Source: Parasponia andersonii (taxonomy: Eukaryota; Streptophyta; Magnoliopsida; Rosales; Cannabaceae). From it: a DNA stretch of 64,000 nt. Below the pieces are notes generated by a model. That model ran no database searches and was not told where the DNA came from. It was given only the letters and a program-made list of their open reading frames with translations. The position numbers were made by a program, and so were the translations under genes. Location of the stretch: the NCBI GenBank assembly GCA_002914805.1, contig JXTB01000165.1, forward strand, positions 570,586 through 634,585, in the 5' to 3' direction. Positions 58,831 to 64,000 of the stretch are shown here, one piece after another. Position 1 is the stretch's first letter; each line of letters starts with the position of its first letter.

Positions 58831-61391
58831 TCTATCACGACACAAATCCCGGGGTAGTGGCAGAATGGGAATTTCGCTAGAATTGGAAATTCCTTAGTTT
58901 TTTTTTTAAAAAAATATATATATTTATAGTTAAAGGGTTTAAATTTTTTTTTTTAAAAATGGCACGATAAACAAAAGTATTTGAAATTCCAACCAATAAA
59001 CCTATCCCACAGTTCATAGTCACTAATAAACACAGATTGAAAAATTATTAGAAAAATAAAATTTCAAGTAGTTCATTGAGCATCATCATTCACACCTCAA
59101 CAATCAAGCTAGAATGACATATATAATTCACAGAAAAATTCAAGGTAACACACTTAATTTGAATACTAGCAATATTTATTTATTTAACAAGACTTAAACA
59201 TAAGTCTTAAATTCACACTCCTAGTATTTCCAAGTCACAAACTACAAGTAAAAGATAGCTTCTTATCCTGCTTGTTGATCGTCAATGTTACACTAGACAC
59301 CACCTGTGGAGAAAGTAGGGAGGGTGAGCATAAATGTCCAGTAGGTTATCCAATTTCCCTTTTTCGAAAAGCCTTTTAATAATTCTCAAAACACCTGCAT
59401 GGTTAGTAGTATTAGAAAGCATTTCTATAAATATTATAGAATTAAACCATTTACAGAAAACTATACTAAAAACCAAAACCAGATATCCAGCTCAAAACAT
59501 ATAAAAGTCTTAATAAAATAAGCATAATGCACATCACATAAATCAACACATCACATGAGCTCTCATCCTCTCATCACGACTAGAGCAACTTATACTACAT
59601 GTATTGAGTGCTCCCTGCCTAACATCTATTTTTGAAAACTGGAAGGACACTCAAGAGTCTAACCCTACCAAAACGGAGGGGCACCGAATGCCTACACTTA
59701 CCGAATAGAGATAGTCAGAAAAAAAAAAACCAAGCGCGGATTTACGGGCTCTCACCAAAGGTAGGTGTACTAGTCCGCCTACTACAACACCATGATGCCT
59801 AAGACGACTTTCACGCATGATCATATGAAATGGGCAATATATGGAGTCTCAAACAACCATGTAGTGTTTTAACATTCTAGACATGCTCTGATTTTTAATT
59901 AAAAATCCAAAAGTACAGTTTCTATGGTTTTAACCGAATCCCAAATATAAAAACCTATACAAAATCATATGTAAAAATATCTAGAGCAGTCCACAATGTT
60001 TCACAAATTCATAGTTCATTAAAATAATTACTCAAATAGTTCAATTTAATAAAATCACAAAATTTCATTTTTCAGAATAAATTCCAATTTTAATGAAAAT
60101 AATAGAAAATAAGGAAATTGAATCCCCTACCTCGAGATAGTAGTTATGCTGAGCTAACGGCGCTAGAAATATCCTCAATTGATCACCTAGTTATTCAGAC
60201 AGTCGTTTTCGAATCTCGTCATGTTCACTTGAAAAGTTGACTTTTCAAACGGAGTCTCGAATTAAGAAACAGAGGTCACCACTGAATTCAGAACACCTAA
60301 AAATGTTGGGTTAGATATAAAGTTCATTGAAAACGGGTCCCAATGCGGAACCGGCCATGGCACGCAAAACGGTGCAATTCACGAGCTATTTTCTCGATTT
60401 TCGTGCCACTTCAGAAAATAATGGTATTTTATATCAAAATTTATTTTCTGATCTCACTGAGTTCAAATTCGAAGTCAGAACTCAGTTTCGAGGTACTGAG
60501 CATTAAATGGGTTCAAAAATCCAAAAATTATAGAAATACCATATTTGAAAAATAATTAGAAAAATGCCACATTTTCATTTCAATTATTAATGATCTTCCA
60601 ATTACCATTTCAACACTTCAGAATCATGAGATTTCATGCTTCAAACTCCTCTTTCACGTGGTAAAATTTTCTCGGTATAAATAACTCAATTCTGAAATAA
60701 TTACGAAAATACCATAAAATTTAATATTATAAAATTACTACAGTAGTTAACTTCTCACCAGAGCCGAGTTAGAGGCCGAGAGTGGTCAGAAATGAAAGCT
60801 GGAGTTGAGACGAGTTCAATGGTGCCGAAGTTGAGCTGATTGGACGTCGGACGGAGAAACGGTGAGCAAAAATCCGATCGGTAGGCGGAAGCTTCGGACG
60901 GCTTTTTCTCCGATGAGGGGCGGCGAAACTGGATGGCGGTTGCAGGCATGGCTTCGTTGGTGTCTTCTGGTCATAGCAGGTAGGCGCGTCAGGCACAGCG
61001 GCAGCTTGTGGCTCAGCGAATGAACAGTGACAGTGGAGAGGATTCGAGGGACCTCTGTGGAGAAGAAAGGAAAAAATGGGGGTTTATATGCAATTTTCAG
61101 AAACTGTTGTAGTGGGACACGTGGTATAATCTGGTTTGACCGAAAAATTTTCTGAAATTCTACTTTGGCCACAAATTTTAAAAAGATTCTTTCACTTCAG
61201 TCCCTCCTTAATTACACTTTTGTCCCCGGTTTATAATTTCTTTTTCACTTTTGCCCCAAATGTACCTAGACTTTATTTTGTCTAGATTCAACACCAATAA
61301 TTTAATGTAAAATAATTCTAAAATGTAGAATTACCAAAATACCCTTAAATTAAAATTTCTTAATTACCCTTACAAAATTTAGGATTTTACA
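58831..61391 (-). repeat. Gypsy element 2, 5' LTR
   Basis: 2561 bp. A less AT-rich segment (about 60740-61070) with overlapping open frames (for example 60816-61172) lies near the LTR start; its homologue at 53420-53700 is broken by indels, so the frames are unlikely to be genes. Confidence 0.95.
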
Positions 61392-62912
61392 CTGGCTGTG
61401 CAAAATTAAAAATTTCTATAATTTTCATCACAAATGAGAGCAATATTTGCTTACTTCTTTTCGGTTAAATGACCGTATAATAAAGAGAGAATAAAGTCAC
61501 ACACCTCTAACTCCTTTAACGGGCTTTTCCTGAGTTAATGCTAAAAACATTTTGCCTTTTCCTTCGTAATTGAACTCCGTATTCAGTTCATTTAGTAATA
61601 GATTTTGTCAGTGTGAACTACTCTGTTGTATTCATGATATTTTTTCGTAAATATTTCTCTTTCTCTAAAATAGATAGATTTGTATTGTTAAGAAGTTAAC
61701 CTAATGATTATTCTTCTCAATTAATTTTGTGATTTTGTAACGTTGGCTATAATTTTAGGTTTAAGAATTCGGCTAGTTAAATACTTGTTTTATTGCACTC
61801 AAAGATCAAAATTTGATGTCTTAGGTTTGGGAGAGAAACTTACGAAAAAGAACAGGGCATAAAGGAAGGGTTTAAATAGAAGCTTCTTTTGTACAATTTT
61901 TGTTTTATTCCCAGCCCTACACTTGTTTATATCACAATAACTAAACTAGAATAGACTAACAAGGTTTATGATGTTTACATACATACACTGCTATGCTTGT
62001 ATTAGTTAATGGAGCATTCATACTTATTGGATCGTGCCGATAGATGCTAGATCTCTAGATTCATTTCGTTTATACCTGTGAGCATTCTCTTTTATTTCAT
62101 CCTCAAAGAGACCCAAGCAAGACTTCTTGTCATTGATTAAATGTCTATGTTACTTCTTGTAGCATCGTGGGTTGCATCTGTCTATTACGTTGACCAGAAC
62201 ATGGAAGCCTTCTAATCCTACTCTTAGAGAAACTTGTGAAATGGTTAATCATGGTGGAATTTCATTTACGGCCGAGAAGGTGAGATTTTACGACTATAAT
62301 TCTGCAACGTATTTTTTGTCATGTGGCTTTATTCTTAATGGATATTATCTCTTTATTTGGAATTGAGTTTTGTAAAGTGTAGGTTTTATTAAGCATTAAT
62401 GTTGAAATGGGAAGAATGATTATCTCCTCGTTTCTAAACTAGTTATACTACTTTACTATTTTTTCTTGTGTCCCTTCCATTATAGCAAACAAAATATGCA
62501 AGGATATTTGATTCAGACCTAACCTACAAAAGTGGATAATAGAACCACCAATGGATTTCCAATTTCAATTCTACCGTTGTATATAAAATCACTATGATTA
62601 ACTGAGTTGTACACATTTCTTTCTTATGTTTTCTGAAAGACCCAGTAATTTTAGTTTTATGCTAGTATATTATATTTTATTTGGACCATTATGCTTGCTA
62701 ATTAAAAGACCCAATAGAATTCTTTTAACTTTTTTTTCAATTCTCCTAAAATTTTAATTGATGAAGCTCATATGTGGAAGCACATATGTTTATCTATTGT
62801 CAAAGCCTAAGTTATGGCTTCAACATGAGAAATTGTTGATATGGTACTTTCTGACAAACGATCTCGGATCTTTTTCCTCATTTGTTTAGATTGACATTCA
62901 TGGCTGTTTAGA
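61392..62912. other. Right part of the possible CACTA element
   Basis: The stretch resumes non-LTR DNA. At 62163-62276 a frame reads [20 protein letters not shown], then GISFTAEK before a GT donor-like GTGAG, which looks exon-like but matches no family that I know. Near 62886-62930 a 20-base text (gtttagattgacattcatgg) occurs twice in tandem. No transposase. Confidence 0.35.
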
Positions 62913-63206
62913 TTGACATTCATGGCCGCTAAAAGAAAGACGAAGCTTTGTAAAATGCAATTAGAGGAGGAACTACTTGTAGTAGACAAACAATCAAGAC
63001 ACATACCTACAGGCAAGTTAATTGAACTACTTAACAAAAAGAGGAGGTCACTTCTTAAGAAGTTAGGGAATGATCAAGCGGATACCATCGGTCAAGAATT
63101 ATATGAGGATATTGTGCCTCGTAACACAAGGACAACTCGAAGAATGATAGTAATTGACGACTCTCAAGAATTAATATTTAGGATGACTTGTATGAAATGT
63201 AATTGA
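62913..63206 (+). CDS. Unrecognised 97-codon ORF (doubtful)
   Basis: ATG to stop, 97 codons: Lys/Arg-rich with Leu and Glu (KTKLCKMQLEEELLVVDKQS, KLIELLNKKRRSLLKKLGND), ending IVIDDSQELIFRMTCMKCN. The pattern of charged residues and Leu suggests a helical, possibly coiled-coil, segment. Codon use is less AT-biased than the flanks, which hints at a captured exon. No known domain. A second in-frame ATG lies at 62922. It sits about 500 bases from the proposed CACTA right end. Confidence 0.3.
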   Translation: MTFMAAKRKTKLCKMQLEEELLVVDKQSRHIPTGKLIELLNKKRRSLLKKLGNDQADTIGQELYEDIVPRNTRTTRRMIVIDDSQELIFRMTCMKCN

Positions 63207-63559
63207 TATTTTCTTATGGATTAAAATTGTAGAAAACAATCAATTTGCATTACCTCTTTTTGGGTTAAAGCTTAGTTTATGTAAAGGTAAACAATTGTAA
63301 TTAGTTTTATAAATAGTATGAAAATAATTGAATTTCAGTATAGAAATATTTTGTAATATACTATATACAAGATTAATTTCATATTACAGTTTAGAAATAT
63401 TATAAAAAATTTTCCATGCAATTTGAGATAGCAATAAACAAATATTGTAATAGAGTAGGTAAATACATTATCTTTCGTCAAACTGCAATGCAAGCATAAC
63501 GTTATTTTTAGTTTATTATAACAAACATAAAATGCTATGAAATTTTTTTTTATAGCATT

Positions 63560-63694
63560 GTGGATAACATTACAAAAGTGTTATCAAAAGTCCCAAAATT
63601 TTTATAACACTAATTGACATAGCATTTTCAAATGTGTTATAAATGTCAACAATAGTACTTTTCAATTATTATCAAAAGACCTTTTTCTTGTAGT
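63560..63694 (-). other. CACTA right terminus with subterminal repeats
   Basis: The minus strand starts TACTACAAGAAAAAGGTC at 63694, one base from CACTACAAGAAAAA. The motif ataacac or gtgttat occurs at least three times within the next 130 bases, in both orientations, as expected of CACTA subterminal transposase-binding repeats. Confidence 0.65.
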
Positions 63695-64000
63695 ATTATC
63701 CTACATCAGTTATATTAAAAATGTGAAGTAGGTTAATTAGGTTATATTGGAATTAATTTGAAGATAAGTTTACATATTAAGCTCAATAGGTTAATAATAT
63801 GTGACAAGTTGACCTATGTAGAACCTATTAACAATAATAGGTTAAATTTAATCCATTTAACAGGTTTGAAAGGTAAATAGGTTAGTCGGTCATACTAGGT
63901 TGAACATGACCTGAATACTTGGTTCAATAACGTGTTAAACGTCTTATATCACGGGTAACCTATTTATAAACAACTACATATAATTCATGCTAAATTGACA
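63695..64000. other. Right flank, AT-rich with aggtta motifs
   Basis: No gene. The text taggtta/ggttaa recurs many times (63725-63900), ending with acgtgttaaacg and cacgggtaacc, which resembles the interior of hAT-type MITEs. No ends are visible before the window stops. Confidence 0.4.

Larger units (their letters stand above)
51474..61391 (-). mobile_element. Ty3/gypsy chromovirus (Tekay/Del-like), near full length
   Basis: LTRs 58831-61391 (5') and 51474-54032 (3') are 2561 and 2559 bp. On the minus strand, LTRs begin TGTAAAATCC. The primer site TGGTATCAGAGCCAG lies at 58811-58825 and the purine tract AAAGGGGAGAAGA at 54033-54045. Between are gag, protease, RT, RNase H, integrase and a chromodomain-like tail in the standard order. 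All frames carry stops or shifts. The LTRs differ at many positions and by several indels, so it is not recent. The candidate target repeats (cttgg/ctggc) do not match well. Confidence 0.95.
49193..63694. mobile_element. Possible CACTA (En/Spm-type) transposon hosting a gypsy element
   Basis: The right end, aaaagacctttttcttgtagta (63673-63694), is on the minus strand TACTACAAGAAAAAGG, one base from the standard plant CACTA terminus. It is preceded by several gtgttat/ataacac subterminal repeats (63570-63650). The proposed left end cactagaataataacacttt (49193) begins CACTA and has two ataacac/gtgtaac-type motifs, but it matches the right end poorly and no 3-bp target duplication is seen. No transposase is recognisable. 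Treat the right end as likely and the pairing as a hypothesis. Confidence 0.35.

Noticed and set aside
60755-61172. Three overlapping minus-strand frames, up to 118 codons, in the gypsy 5' LTR
   Set aside because: The homologous segment in the 3' LTR is disrupted by indels, and no family is recognised; it is less AT-rich LTR DNA.

Overview
This is a plant (dicot-like) nuclear window: AT-rich, intron-bearing, and made mostly of nested retrotransposons. I can support one complete host gene. It lies on the minus strand at 7483-10448 and has eight exons that join, in phase and with GT-AG borders, into a 383-residue plastid-type protein. Its N-terminal half is a DUF2358 domain and its C-terminal half a SOUL haem-binding domain, as in Arabidopsis HBP5 (At5g20140). 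The species cannot be named from the sequence.

Layout. 1-92: fragment of a second copy of the same DUF2358 exon. 97-4798: degenerate 5'-truncated LINE (+). 4797-6148: AT-rich block bounded by ~130-bp direct repeats. 6398-6912: foldback element. 7483-10448: the DUF2358/SOUL gene. 11476-15305: short Ty1/copia element (-) with a target duplication, a primer-binding site and a tRNA-type SINE inside one LTR. 15311-19840: mostly unassigned AT-rich DNA with two long poly-T tracts. 19850-21540: old LTR related to the Ty3/gypsy element further on. 22407-22694: Asp-rich trinucleotide ORF. 23243-30575: 5'-truncated Ty3/gypsy chromovirus (+) whose 3' LTR holds a 980-bp-period internal duplication.

30580-46069 reads as one nest. 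Element A (-) has 5' LTR pieces at 45285-46069 and 35163-35650, a primer site at 35141-35162, a non-coding interior containing a perfect TRIM (32360-32760, target duplication TTAAC), and a 3' LTR remnant at 30580-31665. A SIRE-like copia element (-, ~35.7-45.28 kb) is inserted in its 5' LTR, and that copia is itself interrupted in the integrase by a solo LTR (39531-41329, target duplication CTTTA) of the element A family.

46353-49184: small non-autonomous LTR element whose 5' LTR was split by a ~1.36-kb insertion. 49193-63694: a tentative CACTA-type transposon with a convincing right terminus and a doubtful left one. It carries a fragment of a folate-pathway gene (FolD) and an hAT-like MITE, and hosts a near full-length gypsy chromovirus (-, 51474-61391) with two ~2.56-kb LTRs. 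All mobile-element coding regions show stops, frameshifts or lost catalytic residues. I see no rRNA, tRNA or CRISPR, and nothing that I would call a new biological system. The most informative points are the insertion-order evidence, the DUF2358 paralogue fragment and the captured FolD fragment.
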